50,377 nt of DNA from Stenotrophomonas terrae (GCF_001431465.1 NZ_LDJJ01000063.1:1-50377), one strand, 5' to 3'. Shown: positions 15,974-25,365, numbered from the stretch's first letter. Numbers and translations: made by a program. Notes: generated by a model from the sequence alone, not told the origin.

Positions 15974-17512
15974 TCAGCTGTCGCTGCTTTCGGGGCTGTC
16001 TTCGTCGGCTTCATCATCGGTGCCCAGCATTGCCTGCGAGGCGTCGCTGGACAGCGACTCCACGCCGCGCAGCTTGCGTTCGATGGTGCGGGTCTTGCGG
16101 CTGGCGTCGCCCAGGCTCTTGCCGACGGTGTTGATCTGCTTCTCGGCCTTTTCGAGGATGCCGGCGAACTTGCCGAACTCGCTCTTCACCGCGCCCAGCA
16201 GGCTCCACACTTCCGAGGAGCGCTGCTCGATGGCCAGGGTGCGGAAGCCCATCTGCAAGCTGTTCAACAACGCTGTGACCGTGGTCGGGCCGGCGATCAC
16301 CACGCGGTGCTCGCGCTGCAAGGCGTCCACCAGACCGGCGCGGCGAATGACTTCGGCATACAGGCCTTCGGTCGGCAGGAACATCACCGCGAAGTCGGTG
16401 CTGTGCGGCGGCACGATGTACTTCTCGCTGATCGACTTGGCCTGGATGCGGATTGCCCGTTCCAGCTGGTTGCCGCAGTTGCGTACCGCGTCGGCATCGC
16501 CGGCTTCCTGCGCATCGAGCAGGCGCTCGTAGTCCTCACGCGGGAACTTGGAATCGATCGGCAGCCATACCGGCGTATCGGCATCGCCGCGGCCGGGCAG
16601 GCGCACCGCGAAATCCACCATCTCGCCGCTGTCGACGCGCAGCTTGACCCCGCGTGCGTACTGCTCGGCGGTCAGGGTCTGCTCAAGGATGTTGTCCAGC
16701 TGCACTTCGCCCCAGCCGCCGCGGTTCTTGACGTTGCTCAGCACGCGCTTGAGGTCGCCCACGCCGGTGGCCAGCTGCTGCATTTCACCCAGCCCGCGCT
16801 GCACCTGCTCCAAACGCTCGGAGACCAGCTTGAACGAGGAATCCAGGCGCGTATTGAGCGTGCTCTGCAGCTTTTCGTCCACGGTCTGCCGCATCAGTTC
16901 GAGCTTGGCGGCGTTGTCGCCCTGCAGGTCCTTCAGCCGCGCTTCCAGGGTCTGCCGCATCTCGGTGATGCGCTGCTCGTTGCGCTGGGTCAGTTCGCCC
17001 AGCTTCTGGTTGAGGGTCTCGCCGAAGCGCAGCTGCACCTGTGCGCCTTCTTCGCGGCCCTTGCGGGTTTCCTCGACCAGGCTCTGCTGCAGGCCGGCCA
17101 GCTGGCGCGCGAACGCTTCCATGCGCGCTTCCTGCTGCTGGCCGAACACGTCGAGCTGGCCGCGCACATCCTGCAGCCGCGTACCCAGCAACTGCGCAAG
17201 CAACTGCTGGGCGTTGGCGGTTTCCTCGCGGCCCTTGCGGGCGTCGTCGTTGAGGCTGTCGCGCAGCAGGTCCAGGCGCTGGTCGGTGCGGGTGGACAGG
17301 TCGCTGAGGTTGCGGCCGAAGCCATCGATGCGGATGTCCTGCTGCCGCGCCATGGTTTCCAGCTGCTCACGCAACTCGCCGCGGCCGCTGCGCTGTTCGT
17401 CGCGCAAGGTGGTTTCCAGCGCGGAGGTATCGTTACGGCGCAGCAGCAACAGCAGTTGCAGCACGAGGACGGCGACCAGCAGGCCACCAAGGATCAGGGT
17501 TTCAGTTTGCAT
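15974..17512 (-). CDS. rmuC: RmuC-family DNA recombination protein
   Basis: RmuC proteins are predicted nucleases that limit recombination at inverted repeats. I choose ATG 17512 (512 residues). The N-terminus is a single hydrophobic helix (ILGGLLVAVLVLQLLLLLRR). A long coiled coil rich in Gln, Glu and Arg follows to about residue 270. The conserved C-terminal domain starts at GGWGEVQLDNILEQTL and includes VDFAVRLPG, PIDSKFPREDYERLLDA and FLPTEGLYAEV, the hallmark segments of RmuC. The last 20 residues are acidic (DDEADEDSPESSDS). The gene's stop touches a cluster of SMAG repeats, fitting for a genome rich in palindromes, though that is only a coincidence of position. Confidence 0.93.
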   Translation of the reverse strand: MQTETLILGGLLVAVLVLQLLLLLRRNDTSALETTLRDEQRSGRGELREQLETMARQQDIRIDGFGRNLSDLSTRTDQRLDLLRDSLNDDARKGREETANAQQLLAQLLGTRLQDVRGQLDVFGQQQEARMEAFARQLAGLQQSLVEETRKGREEGAQVQLRFGETLNQKLGELTQRNEQRITEMRQTLEARLKDLQGDNAAKLELMRQTVDEKLQSTLNTRLDSSFKLVSERLEQVQRGLGEMQQLATGVGDLKRVLSNVKNRGGWGEVQLDNILEQTLTAEQYARGVKLRVDSGEMVDFAVRLPGRGDADTPVWLPIDSKFPREDYERLLDAQEAGDADAVRNCGNQLERAIRIQAKSISEKYIVPPHSTDFAVMFLPTEGLYAEVIRRAGLVDALQREHRVVIAGPTTVTALLNSLQMGFRTLAIEQRSSEVWSLLGAVKSEFGKFAGILEKAEKQINTVGKSLGDASRKTRTIERKLRGVESLSSDASQAMLGTDDEADEDSPESSDS

Positions 17513-17631
17513 GGGGAGAAGTGTAGCCCTGCCCGTCTCAGAAGCTGATCCGGCAGCATTCGGCGGGTGGCGAAAACTTCCCTGAGCGTGCATCTGCGAT
17601 CATAGGCACCCCCACCTGCTGCACCCCCGAC

Positions 17632-18177
17632 ATGAAGTCTCTGTCCCTGCTGTTGTCGAGCCTGTTGTGCCTGTTGCCGATGGCAGCCCGCGCCGCCGAT
17701 TCGCAGACCATCACCTCGCCCCATGCCCTGCCCGCCAACGATGCGCGGCCCAAGGTGTTCCTGGCCGGCAGCATCGAGATGGGCAAGGCCGGCGATTGGC
17801 AGCAGCAGGTGCAGGCGGCCCTGGCCGAGCAGGGCGTGCTGATGCTCAACCCGCGCCGCGCCGACTGGAACCCGGCCTGGCGCGCCGAGGCCGACGAGCC
17901 CGAGTTCCGCCGCCAGGTGGAATGGGAACTGGCCGCGTTGGAGCAGGCCGACATCGTGCTGATGTATTTCGCGCCGGGCACGCAGAGCCCGATCACCCTG
18001 CTCGAATTCGGCCTGTACGCGCGCTCGGGCAAGCTGCTGGTAGCCGCGCCCGCCGGTTACTGGCGCAAGGGCAACCTGGACATCACCGGCGATCGCTATG
18101 GCGTGCCGCGCTTTGATGACCTGCCGGCGCTGATCAGCGCGGTCAAGCAGCGCCTGGCCGAACAGCGCGCGCCCTGA
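17632..18177 (+). CDS. Exported nucleoside 2-deoxyribosyltransferase-like protein
   Basis: The 181-residue protein has two parts. Residues 1-22 are a typical signal peptide (LLLSSLLCLLPMAARAADS). From residue 42 the segment KVFLAGSIEMGKAGDWQQQV is the signature of the nucleoside 2-deoxyribosyltransferase-like family (Nuc_deoxyri_tr2). ADIVLMYFAPGTQSPITLLEFG follows, where the Asp and the Glu of LLEFG correspond to substrate-binding and catalytic positions in that fold. These enzymes normally swap bases on deoxyribonucleosides in the cytoplasm, so an exported copy is unusual. It precedes a LysE-type exporter by 29 bases on the same strand and may share a transcript. Function is inferred from family resemblance only. 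Confidence 0.8.
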   Translation: MKSLSLLLSSLLCLLPMAARAADSQTITSPHALPANDARPKVFLAGSIEMGKAGDWQQQVQAALAEQGVLMLNPRRADWNPAWRAEADEPEFRRQVEWELAALEQADIVLMYFAPGTQSPITLLEFGLYARSGKLLVAAPAGYWRKGNLDITGDRYGVPRFDDLPALISAVKQRLAEQRAP

Positions 18178-18206
18178 GCCACCACTGAGACATACGGAGA
18201 AGCCTC

Positions 18207-18836
18207 ATGCCGTGGATGGGCATCAACGACCTGGGCACCTTCGTGGTGGCCGTCATCCTGTTCCTGATGTTGCCCGGCCCGGGCACCTTCACCCTGCTCA
18301 CCGCCACCGCGCGCGGCGGCGTGCGTGCCGGTTACGCGACGTTGGCAGGGCTGATGCTGGGCGATCAGATCCTGATCGCCATCGCCGCCACCGGCGTGGC
18401 CGCGCTGCTGCAGGCGCATCCGCTGCTGTTTGCCGGGCTGCGCTACGTGGGTGCGGTCTATCTGATCTGGGTCGGCATCAACCTGCTGCGTGAACCGGCG
18501 GCTGCGGTGGCCGGCGAGAGTGCGCCGGTACAACACGGGCGGCGCTGGTTCCGCCAAGCCTTGCTGGTCGGTGTGCTCAATCCGAAGGCCATCCTGTTCT
18601 ACATGGCCTTCTTCCCGCTGTTCATCGACCCGGTGCGGCAGCGCGGCGCCTTGACCCTGGCAACGATGGCGGTGCTGATCGCCATCCTCAGCATCGGCTG
18701 GTGCTCGGTACTGATCTTCGGCGGCCAGTTCATCGCCCGGCGGCTAGCCGGCTACCCGCGCGTCGGAGTGTGGCTGCGGCGCGGCGTCGGCCTCTGCCTG
18801 GTGGTGTTCGGGCTGCGGCTGGGCATTGCCGAGTAA
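18207..18836 (+). CDS. LysE/RhtB-family amino acid exporter
   Basis: The family exports amino acids or related small molecules across the inner membrane. The 209-residue product has about six hydrophobic helices and the typical early motif FLMLPGPGTFTLLTATARGG, followed by YATLAGLMLGDQ and YLIWVGINLL. The later segment ALLVGVLNPKAILFYMAFFPLFI is also characteristic. The ATG at 18207 has GGAGA upstream. It lies 29 bases after the deoxyribosyltransferase-like gene. The substrate cannot be read from the sequence. Confidence 0.92.
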   Translation: MPWMGINDLGTFVVAVILFLMLPGPGTFTLLTATARGGVRAGYATLAGLMLGDQILIAIAATGVAALLQAHPLLFAGLRYVGAVYLIWVGINLLREPAAAVAGESAPVQHGRRWFRQALLVGVLNPKAILFYMAFFPLFIDPVRQRGALTLATMAVLIAILSIGWCSVLIFGGQFIARRLAGYPRVGVWLRRGVGLCLVVFGLRLGIAE

Positions 18837-18873
18837 TGGGCCACGGCATCGTCCCTGACCGTGTCCGCAGCAG

Positions 18874-18898
18874 GCGCGCGCCGCAAGCGGCCGCGCGC
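18874..18898 (+). terminator. Possible terminator after the LysE-type gene
   Basis: GC-only hairpin with 11-base arms, one bulge and an AA loop, 38 bases after the stop codon; a short TTTT (18906-18909) follows at some distance. The remaining 140 bases to the permease hold no clear signal. Confidence 0.45.
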
Positions 18899-19040
18899 AG
18901 GTCGCTTTTATGCCGAATTCGGCGCGATGACACCCGTACGCGGTAAAAGCACGCCAAATGACGGTTTTTTCTAGCTTTGCTGCACTGCGTTAAGCCAAAC
19001 TCGGCCGCTTCCCCGAACCACCACGAACCGTGAGGTCCGC

Positions 19041-20477
19041 ATGCAGTCCTGGCTCCGGCGCAAGCCCATCGACCAACTCACCGAACACGAAGAAGGCCGT
19101 CGGCTTATTCCCTCGCTGAGTTGGCCCCATCTGGTTGCCCTGGGCATTGGTGCCATTGTTGGCACCGGCATCTATACGCTGATCGGCGTGGGTGCGGACA
19201 AGGCCGGCCCTGCGGTGCTGCTGTCCTTCATCATTGCCGGTGCGATCTGCGCCTGCGCGGCCTTGGCCTATGCCGAACTGTCGACGATGATGCCGGCCGC
19301 AGGCAGTGCCTATACCTACAGCTACAGCGCGCTGGGCGAGACCATCGCCTGGGTGGTGGGCTGGAGCCTGATCCTGGAGTACTCGCTGGTGGTCAGCACG
19401 GTGGCGGTCGGCTGGTCCGGCTACTTCGTCGGCTTCCTGGAGTGGCTGCACACCTCGTTTAGCTGGAACGTGGCACTGCCGCAGGCATTGGCTGCCGGCC
19501 CGCACGTGGAAGGCGGTTTCCTCAACGTCCCGGCCATCGTCATCACCTTCCTGGTCGCCGGCATGTTGATGGTGGGCACCAAGGAGAGCGCAACGCTCAA
19601 CGCGGTGCTGGTGGTGTTCAAGCTGATCGCGCTGGCGGTATTCGTGGCAGTGGCGCTGCCGGCATTCGACAGCGCCAACCTGCAGCCGTTCATGCCTTAT
19701 GGCTTCCCCAAGTCACTGGGCCCGGACGGTGTGGAACGCGGCGTGATGGCAGCGGCGGCGATCATCTTCTTCGCCTTCTACGGCTTCGATGCGATCTCCA
19801 CCGCGGCCGAAGAGACCAAGAACCCCAAGCGCGACCTGTCGATCGGCATCATCGGTTCGATGGTCGGCTGCACCATCATCTATCTGCTGGTGGCCTTGGC
19901 TGCGGTGGGCGCGATGAGCTACACGGTGTTCGGCAAGAGTGCCGAGCCGCTGGCGCTGATCATGCGCGAACTCGGCCACGGCACCGCTGCCCTGGTGATC
20001 GGCATCGTCGCCATCATCGCCCTGCCGACCGTGTTGCTGGCCTTCTTCTACGGCCAGAGCCGCATCTTCTTCGTGATGTCGCGTGATGGCCTGCTGCCGC
20101 GTGGCCTGTCCAAGGTCAACCAGCGCACCGGCACGCCGGTGACCATCACCCTGTTCACCGCGGTGCTGGTGGCAGCGCTGGCCGGTGTGGCACGCCTGGA
20201 TGAAATCGCCGCGCTGGCCAATGCCGGCACGCTGGCGGCGTTCACCGCGGTGGGCCTGTGCCTGCTGGTGCTGCGCAAGCGTGAGCCGAACCGTCCGCGT
20301 ACCTTCCGCACGCCGCTGGCGTGGCTGGTGGGTCCGCTGGCCATCGGTGGCTGCATCTATCTGTTCATCAGCCTGCCGATGCGCACCCAGCTGTGGTTCC
20401 TGGCCTGGAACGTATTGGGCCTGGTGGTGTATGCGCTGTACAGCCGCCGCAATGCGGTGCTGGGGCGCGGCAAGTAA
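19041..20477 (+). CDS. APC-superfamily amino acid permease
   Basis: The 478-residue membrane protein belongs to the cationic amino acid transporter-like branch of the APC superfamily (YfnA/YhdG type). Its N-terminus is cytoplasmic and helix 1 holds the substrate motif LGIGAIVGTGIYTLIGVGAD. Downstream are AELSTMMPAAGSAYTYSYSALGE and FFAFYGFDAISTAAEETKNP, both strongly conserved in this branch, and about 12 transmembrane helices in total. Starting ATG 19041 follows GAGG. It stands alone and ends at a strong terminator. The substrate cannot be stated. Confidence 0.93.
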   Translation: MQSWLRRKPIDQLTEHEEGRRLIPSLSWPHLVALGIGAIVGTGIYTLIGVGADKAGPAVLLSFIIAGAICACAALAYAELSTMMPAAGSAYTYSYSALGETIAWVVGWSLILEYSLVVSTVAVGWSGYFVGFLEWLHTSFSWNVALPQALAAGPHVEGGFLNVPAIVITFLVAGMLMVGTKESATLNAVLVVFKLIALAVFVAVALPAFDSANLQPFMPYGFPKSLGPDGVERGVMAAAAIIFFAFYGFDAISTAAEETKNPKRDLSIGIIGSMVGCTIIYLLVALAAVGAMSYTVFGKSAEPLALIMRELGHGTAALVIGIVAIIALPTVLLAFFYGQSRIFFVMSRDGLLPRGLSKVNQRTGTPVTITLFTAVLVAALAGVARLDEIAALANAGTLAAFTAVGLCLLVLRKREPNRPRTFRTPLAWLVGPLAIGGCIYLFISLPMRTQLWFLAWNVLGLVVYALYSRRNAVLGRGK

Positions 20478-20506
20478 TCCACAGGCTGTTGTGGATAAAG
20501 CGAAAG

Positions 20507-20527
20507 GCGGGCTTCGGCCCGCTTTTT
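20507..20527 (+). terminator. Terminator of the permease gene
   Basis: GCGGGC / GCCCGC stem with TTCG loop followed by five T, 30 bases after the stop. A perfect DnaA-box 9-mer (20490-20498) lies between stop codon and hairpin. Confidence 0.88.
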
Positions 20528-20557
20528 GTATTTGGGGTGTTGGGTCTTGCTTGAAGA

Positions 20558-20655
20558 GCACCCCTCCCCGGCCCTCCCCTGCGCTACGCGCAAAGGAGGG
20601 GGCGGCTCTGCTCCCTCCCTTTGCCGCAGGCAAGGGGAGGGTTGGGGAGGGGTGC
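20558..20655. repeat. Purine/pyrimidine-biased inverted repeat
   Basis: The arms (20558-20580 and 20632-20655) start GCACCCCTCCCC and end GGGGAGGGGTGC and match over about 23 bases with two mismatches. The centre holds two smaller hairpins. It fills the gap between the convergent permease and dipeptidase genes and is a third repeat family in the window. Confidence 0.75.
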
Positions 20656-20721
20656 TTCTGCCCTGAAGCCTCAAAGCTCAGCCCCGCATGTGGATAAGCC
20701 ACTTATCCCCAGCCGTTTGTG

Positions 20722-20752
20722 GATAAAAACAAAGCGGGCCTGAGCCCGCTTC
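20722..20752 (-). terminator. Terminator of the dipeptidase gene
   Basis: Read on the minus strand: AGCGGGC / GCCCGCT stem with TCAG loop followed by TTGTTTTT, 27 bases after the dipeptidase stop. Two perfect DnaA-box 9-mers (20689, 20718) lie beside or in it. Confidence 0.85.
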
Positions 20753-20779
20753 GTCATTCCTGCATCCAACAGCGCGCGA

Positions 20780-22021
20780 TCAGGGCTTCTTCTGCGCCGC
20801 CGCGTAATCCTGCGCCTGGCGCATCACCCGCAGCACGTTGCCGCTCCAGATATTGGCAATCTGCGCATCGCTCAAGCCACGGCGCTGCATCCACGCGGTG
20901 ATCTTGGGCAGGTCGGCGGCGTCTTCCATGCCGGTCACACCGCCACCACCGTCCCAATCCATGCCGATGCCGACATGGTCCGGGCCGACCACGTCGAGCA
21001 GGTGGCCGAAGTGCTGGAAGAAATCATCCAACGTGGCCTTGCGCTGCGGGTATTTCTGGTCGAGTTCGGCCATCGCCTTGTGCAACTCCACGCCCTTGGC
21101 CATGGTCATGTTGTCCCAGCCGCCCAAGCGCGCTTCCAGCGCATCTTCGGCCTGCTTGCGTTCGGCGCTCTTGGTTTCGTCGACCAGATAGCCGCCATAG
21201 GCATTGGCCTGGATCACCCCGCCCTTGGCGGCCAGCTGGCGCAGGCGCGCGTCGTCGAGGTTGCGTGGGTGGTTGAACACCGCCTTGGCCGAGCTGTGGG
21301 ACAGGATGAAGGGCACCGGCATCATCTCGATCAGGTTGTCGAACACCGCATCGGAAGCGTGCGACTGGTCGATCACGATGCCCAGCTTCACCGCCTCGTT
21401 GACCAGCGCCTTGCCGGCCGGGCTCAGGCCCTTCCATTCGGCGCCCTTGGGATCGGTGGCCGAGTCGGCGAATTCGTTGTTGGCGAAATGCACGGTCGAC
21501 ATCAGCCGCAAGCCGGTCTTGTAGTAGAAGCTCAGCAGGGTGGGGTCGGCGACCAGCGGGCTGCCGTTCTCCATGCTGATATAGACCACGCGCTTGCCGG
21601 CGGCCTTGATGCGGGCGGCATCATCGGCGCTCAGTGCCAGCTGGAACTTGTCCGGGTTGGCGGCCAGCATTTCGTGGATTTCCTGCATGCGCTGCAGGCC
21701 GTGGTCACGTTCGGCAATGTGTGCGGCCGGGCTGCGGTCGCCCTGATGGGTGTAGATGGCGAAGAAACCGCCATCCAGTGCACCTTCCACCATGCGCGGG
21801 TAATCCACCTGCGACAGCGCGTTATGGTCGTGCCGCTGCATGATGTTGAAGTCAGCGCGCGGGAAGTTGGCCGGTGTATCCAGGTGCGTATCCAGGGTCA
21901 GCAGCTCCTGCTGCAAGGCAGTGGCCTTGCTCAGCTCGGCCTGGCTGAATTCAACTGCCGACGCCGCCAACGGAAAGCACAGCGACAGGGATACCAGCAC
22001 GGACAGGGGACGCAGGGTCAT
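20780..22021 (-). CDS. Exported M19-family (renal type) dipeptidase
   Basis: M19 enzymes are zinc-dependent dipeptidases that cleave dipeptides, in some cases with D-residues. The 413-residue product has a signal peptide (residues 1-22, ending AASA). Metal-site motifs of the family are all visible: DTHLDTP at residues 44-50, SMENG near 150, DQSHAS and LSHSSAKAV for the two later histidines, and GIGMDWDGGGGV near the C-terminus. It should act in the periplasm or outside the cell, perhaps in peptide scavenging or wall peptide turnover. It is a single-gene unit with its own terminator. Confidence 0.93.
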   Translation of the reverse strand: MTLRPLSVLVSLSLCFPLAASAVEFSQAELSKATALQQELLTLDTHLDTPANFPRADFNIMQRHDHNALSQVDYPRMVEGALDGGFFAIYTHQGDRSPAAHIAERDHGLQRMQEIHEMLAANPDKFQLALSADDAARIKAAGKRVVYISMENGSPLVADPTLLSFYYKTGLRLMSTVHFANNEFADSATDPKGAEWKGLSPAGKALVNEAVKLGIVIDQSHASDAVFDNLIEMMPVPFILSHSSAKAVFNHPRNLDDARLRQLAAKGGVIQANAYGGYLVDETKSAERKQAEDALEARLGGWDNMTMAKGVELHKAMAELDQKYPQRKATLDDFFQHFGHLLDVVGPDHVGIGMDWDGGGGVTGMEDAADLPKITAWMQRRGLSDAQIANIWSGNVLRVMRQAQDYAAAQKKP

Positions 22022-22174
22022 GGAGCCTCACCGGATTCAGGAAAATCCGACCTTAACGCCAGTCGCCGGATGACAGCCAGTGACGGACGGCACAGAGCGC
22101 GCAGCGCGCCATTAGCGGCTGTCCCATCCATCCACAGCCGCCTGTGGATAAGCGCCCCACCAGGTAACGCCGGC

Positions 22175-23914
22175 TTATTCCACCTCGCACTGCACGCTGA
22201 GGGTCAGCTTGCCGCCTGCGGGGAACTGGGCAACGGTGACACCTGACGGTTGCAACAGATCCGCCGGTGTGGCCGGGCAGCTGGCGCCGCCCAGGGCCTC
22301 GCAGGCGCTGACCGCACAGTTCTTCAAGCCGGCGGTGGGGGTATCGCGCAATACCGCAGCGTCGGCAGCGTCCGGCCCACCATTGCTGGCAATCACTTTG
22401 TACTGGGTGGTTGAACCGGCGACCAGACTGCTGGCGTCATTGCTCTTGCTGATCGACAACTCGGCGCCGGCCTTGTTGGTGAAGGTGCAGACGATGTTGG
22501 CGCCGTTGGTGACGGCAGCCGCCGGCACGGTGACGCTGCGTCCATCCAGGTTGACCGTGGGGTTGATGCCTTCGCCCATACCGGTGCATTGGATTCCTGT
22601 CAGGCTGAAACCCGGCGTCTGTGCCTCGGTCAGGGTGGTGGCCGTGTTCAAGCTGGCAAACGCCTGTGGTTTGCCGGCGCTGGCCTGACCCACCGTGCTG
22701 GTGGTGATGGCGTGCGCGGCAACACCATTGGTGCCGGTGAAGTTGAAGCTGCCCACCCCGCCCTGGCTGATCTTGCGCGTCGTCAGTACCGGCCGTGGCG
22801 TATTGGTGATGATGCAGCTGTACTGGGTATTGGCGGCTACGTTGATGGTCCAATCCGGGCCACTGCCCGCCGGCGTATAGGCCTGTTCCTGCTGCCCCAG
22901 GCGCATGGCCCGGCAGCTGATGCGCTTGTCGTAGTCGCTGATGGCCATGCCGCTGCCAGCGGCCATGGCATCGCGCAGTGTGTAGGTGGCGCCGGTGTTG
23001 ACCTGGACCGCGCCGGTGCTGACCTGCAGGCCGGTGCCGCTGCCGCTGGTGGTTGCCTCACGCAGCACCGTACCGCCCTGCCGCAGCGAAACGGCGAACT
23101 GGTCGGCCGGCAGGATGCGGCGGTTCTCGACCACCTTGTCGATCATGATTGCCGGGATCGGGAAGGTGATGCTGCCGTTGCAGCCGGCGGAACTGCTGGC
23201 CTGCGACGGGTTGCTGAACTGACTGGCGGGGATGATCTGCACGTTGCCGCCGTTGATCGCCGGGTGCTGCCAGCGCAACCGGTTGTATTCCAGGCCGGCA
23301 TTGTTGGTCCAAAGCACCCGCAGCAGGGCACAGGCATTGTCGTTGGCGGCGTTGAAGCGGCCGATGACCTGATAGCTGTTCTCGTTGTCCGTCCAGTTGC
23401 TCAGCGTGCCAACCGGAATGTCGTAGGACGCCGTCCGGTAGTTGGTATTGGTGTAGTCGGAGGCGAAGTTGATCTCCACCCAGTCATCATGGGCCACGTC
23501 CAGGGTATAGGTGCCAGCGCGCGGGAAGCGCACCAGCGCATACATCACCCGGCCCATCACCTGGTTCCTGCAGGAAGCACTGTTGGGGTCACCGCCGGCA
23601 GCACGGTTGTCACACAGCGCAAAGTCGGTGACACGGAAATCGATGCCGGGCGCGGTGCCGGTGCGCACCGCGTTGTTGACGTTGCTGGCAAGCGCGCGCA
23701 GGCCGTCCAGTGGCGCTGCTTCGTTGCGATTGTCGTATTTGGGTTTGCCGGCCGGGCCGATGTAATTGGCATCCGCCGGTACCGCACTCTGTCCCCGGTA
23801 GTCTTCCCACAGCACCGATTGCGCCAGCGCCTGGCCGGTGCCAAGCAACAGCAGGGCAAGCAGGCCAGCGCGCAGGCAACAGCGCTGGAATCGATGGATA
23901 GATTGAAACCCCAT
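22175..23914 (-). CDS. Secreted or surface protein with DUF11-like C-terminus
   Basis: The 579-residue product has a signal peptide (residues 1-31, ending GQALAQ). Residues 33-215 form a domain containing RFPRAGTYTLDVAHDDWVEI, which resembles the PA14-like ligand or carbohydrate modules. Residues 250-460 look like two prealbumin-like beta repeats, with ITNTPRPVLTTRKISQGG and CTFTNKAGAELSISKSN. The C-terminus (465-579) is one DUF11-type repeat (YKVIASNGGPDAADAAVL). Such domains occur in surface-exposed adhesive proteins. No anchor or autotransporter domain is seen and the protein ends after one repeat. The ATG follows GAGGA. Function unknown. Confidence 0.7.
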   Translation of the reverse strand: MGFQSIHRFQRCCLRAGLLALLLLGTGQALAQSVLWEDYRGQSAVPADANYIGPAGKPKYDNRNEAAPLDGLRALASNVNNAVRTGTAPGIDFRVTDFALCDNRAAGGDPNSASCRNQVMGRVMYALVRFPRAGTYTLDVAHDDWVEINFASDYTNTNYRTASYDIPVGTLSNWTDNENSYQVIGRFNAANDNACALLRVLWTNNAGLEYNRLRWQHPAINGGNVQIIPASQFSNPSQASSSAGCNGSITFPIPAIMIDKVVENRRILPADQFAVSLRQGGTVLREATTSGSGTGLQVSTGAVQVNTGATYTLRDAMAAGSGMAISDYDKRISCRAMRLGQQEQAYTPAGSGPDWTINVAANTQYSCIITNTPRPVLTTRKISQGGVGSFNFTGTNGVAAHAITTSTVGQASAGKPQAFASLNTATTLTEAQTPGFSLTGIQCTGMGEGINPTVNLDGRSVTVPAAAVTNGANIVCTFTNKAGAELSISKSNDASSLVAGSTTQYKVIASNGGPDAADAAVLRDTPTAGLKNCAVSACEALGGASCPATPADLLQPSGVTVAQFPAGGKLTLSVQCEVE

Positions 23915-24136
23915 GGGCCACGTCCTCGTGCAGCTATACGGGGACCGGCCACGGGCCAGGATTGTGTGTGCTTCCGAGCAGGTGCCCCCCGATAACAGCC
24001 ACCGCGCCGGGCTGAAACACCGGCACCGAAGACTTCGGCGGCAGATCAGCGGGGGCGAGTCTGCATGGCGAAGTGTGATGGAAGTATCAATTCACGGCGT
24101 AATGAGAAAGCTGAAAGCCGTGCTTGGCGCATCCAC

Positions 24137-24174
24137 AAAAGGCGCCGACACCCGCTTGCACGGGCGTGGCGCCG
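24137..24174 (-). terminator. Terminator of the rRNA methyltransferase gene
   Basis: On the minus strand, GGCGCC-containing arms with an inner CCCG / CGGG pairing are followed by TTTTG, about 22 bases after the stop. Confidence 0.75.
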
Positions 24175-24195
24175 TTTGCGGCAGCGCTGCTGTAT

Positions 24196-25365
24196 TCAGT
24201 CCAGCACGCGGCAGAACACCGCCTTGAGGTAACGCGATTCCTGCACATGCGCCATGAACGGATGGTCCGGGCCGGCGCCGGCCACCTTCAGGATCTGGAT
24301 GGTGCGGTTGGAATAGAACGCGGCACGCCGCAGCATGTCCAGGAACTGGTCCTCGGCCACCAGGCCGGTGCAGGAGAAGGTGGCAAACAGGCCGCCGGGC
24401 TTGACCACGCCCAAGGCCAGTTTGTTCATGTCCAGGTACTTCTTCAGCGCGGTGATGACCTGGTCGCGGTCGCGGGTCATCTTGGCCGGGTCCAGGATCA
24501 CCACGTCGTACTGGTCGCCGCGGTTGGCCGCATCACGCAGCCACGGGAAGATATCGGCCTGCACGAAACGCGGCTTGGCGTTGTTCAAACGCGCATTGCC
24601 CTTGGCCAGCTGGATCACGTCCTGGTCGATGTCCACGCCCAGCACGTCGGCCGCACCGCGCGCTGCGGCATACACCGCGAAACCGCCGGTGTTGCAGCAC
24701 AGGTCGAGCACGGTCTTGCCTTCCACCTGCTGGCTCAGCCACTCACGGTTCTCGCGCTGGTCGGCGAAGAAACCGGTCTTGTGCGCGCCTGCCGGATCAG
24801 CACGGAACTTGATGCCGTACTCGCTGATGACCGCCGGTTCGGTGGTGGTATTGCCGTGGAAATCGAAGCTTTCCTGCTTCTGCACGTGTTCGTCGGCGAA
24901 GCTGTGGAAGCGGCAACCCGGGAACAGGTCGCGCAGTGCTTCGTAGATCCACTCGCGGTGACGGAACATGCCGGCGGCAAAGAACTCGACCACCAGTAGG
25001 TCGTCATAACGGTCAACCACCAGGCCGGACAGGCCGTCGCCTTCGCTGTGGACAACACGCCAGGCATTGGAGGTTGCATCGAGCTTGAGCACGTCGCGGC
25101 GCAATGACACCGCCTGCGCCAGCTTCTGCGCGAACCAGGCCTGGTCCACCGCCACGTCCGGGTTGGTTTCCAGGATGCGCACGGCGATGCGCGAATGGCC
25201 ATTGTAGAAACCACGGCCAATCCACTCGCCGTCCACCCCGACCACGTCGACGATGGTGCCGGACTTGGGCTTGACGGTCGGCTTTTCGACCAGTTTCTGG
25301 AAAATCCACGGGTGGCTGGAGCGCCACGCGTTCTTCAGGCGTACGACGGGAAGTGGGGTATTCAT
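24196..25365 (-). CDS. RlmI-like class I rRNA methyltransferase
   Basis: This family methylates cytosine in 23S rRNA (RlmI makes m5C1962 in E. coli). The 389-residue protein has an N-terminal PUA RNA-binding domain (residues 1-80, with HPWIFQKLVE and GEWIGRGFYN). A linker domain follows with SEGDGLSGLVVDRYDD. The Rossmann methyltransferase domain has VLDLCCNTGGFAVYAA as the SAM loop, DPAK as motif IV (RlmI has DPPK) and FSCTG as the cysteine motif. Length agrees with RlmI (396). Same architecture supports the family call, but the exact target base is not proven. Confidence 0.88.
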   Translation of the reverse strand: MNTPLPVVRLKNAWRSSHPWIFQKLVEKPTVKPKSGTIVDVVGVDGEWIGRGFYNGHSRIAVRILETNPDVAVDQAWFAQKLAQAVSLRRDVLKLDATSNAWRVVHSEGDGLSGLVVDRYDDLLVVEFFAAGMFRHREWIYEALRDLFPGCRFHSFADEHVQKQESFDFHGNTTTEPAVISEYGIKFRADPAGAHKTGFFADQRENREWLSQQVEGKTVLDLCCNTGGFAVYAAARGAADVLGVDIDQDVIQLAKGNARLNNAKPRFVQADIFPWLRDAANRGDQYDVVILDPAKMTRDRDQVITALKKYLDMNKLALGVVKPGGLFATFSCTGLVAEDQFLDMLRRAAFYSNRTIQILKVAGAGPDHPFMAHVQESRYLKAVFCRVLD

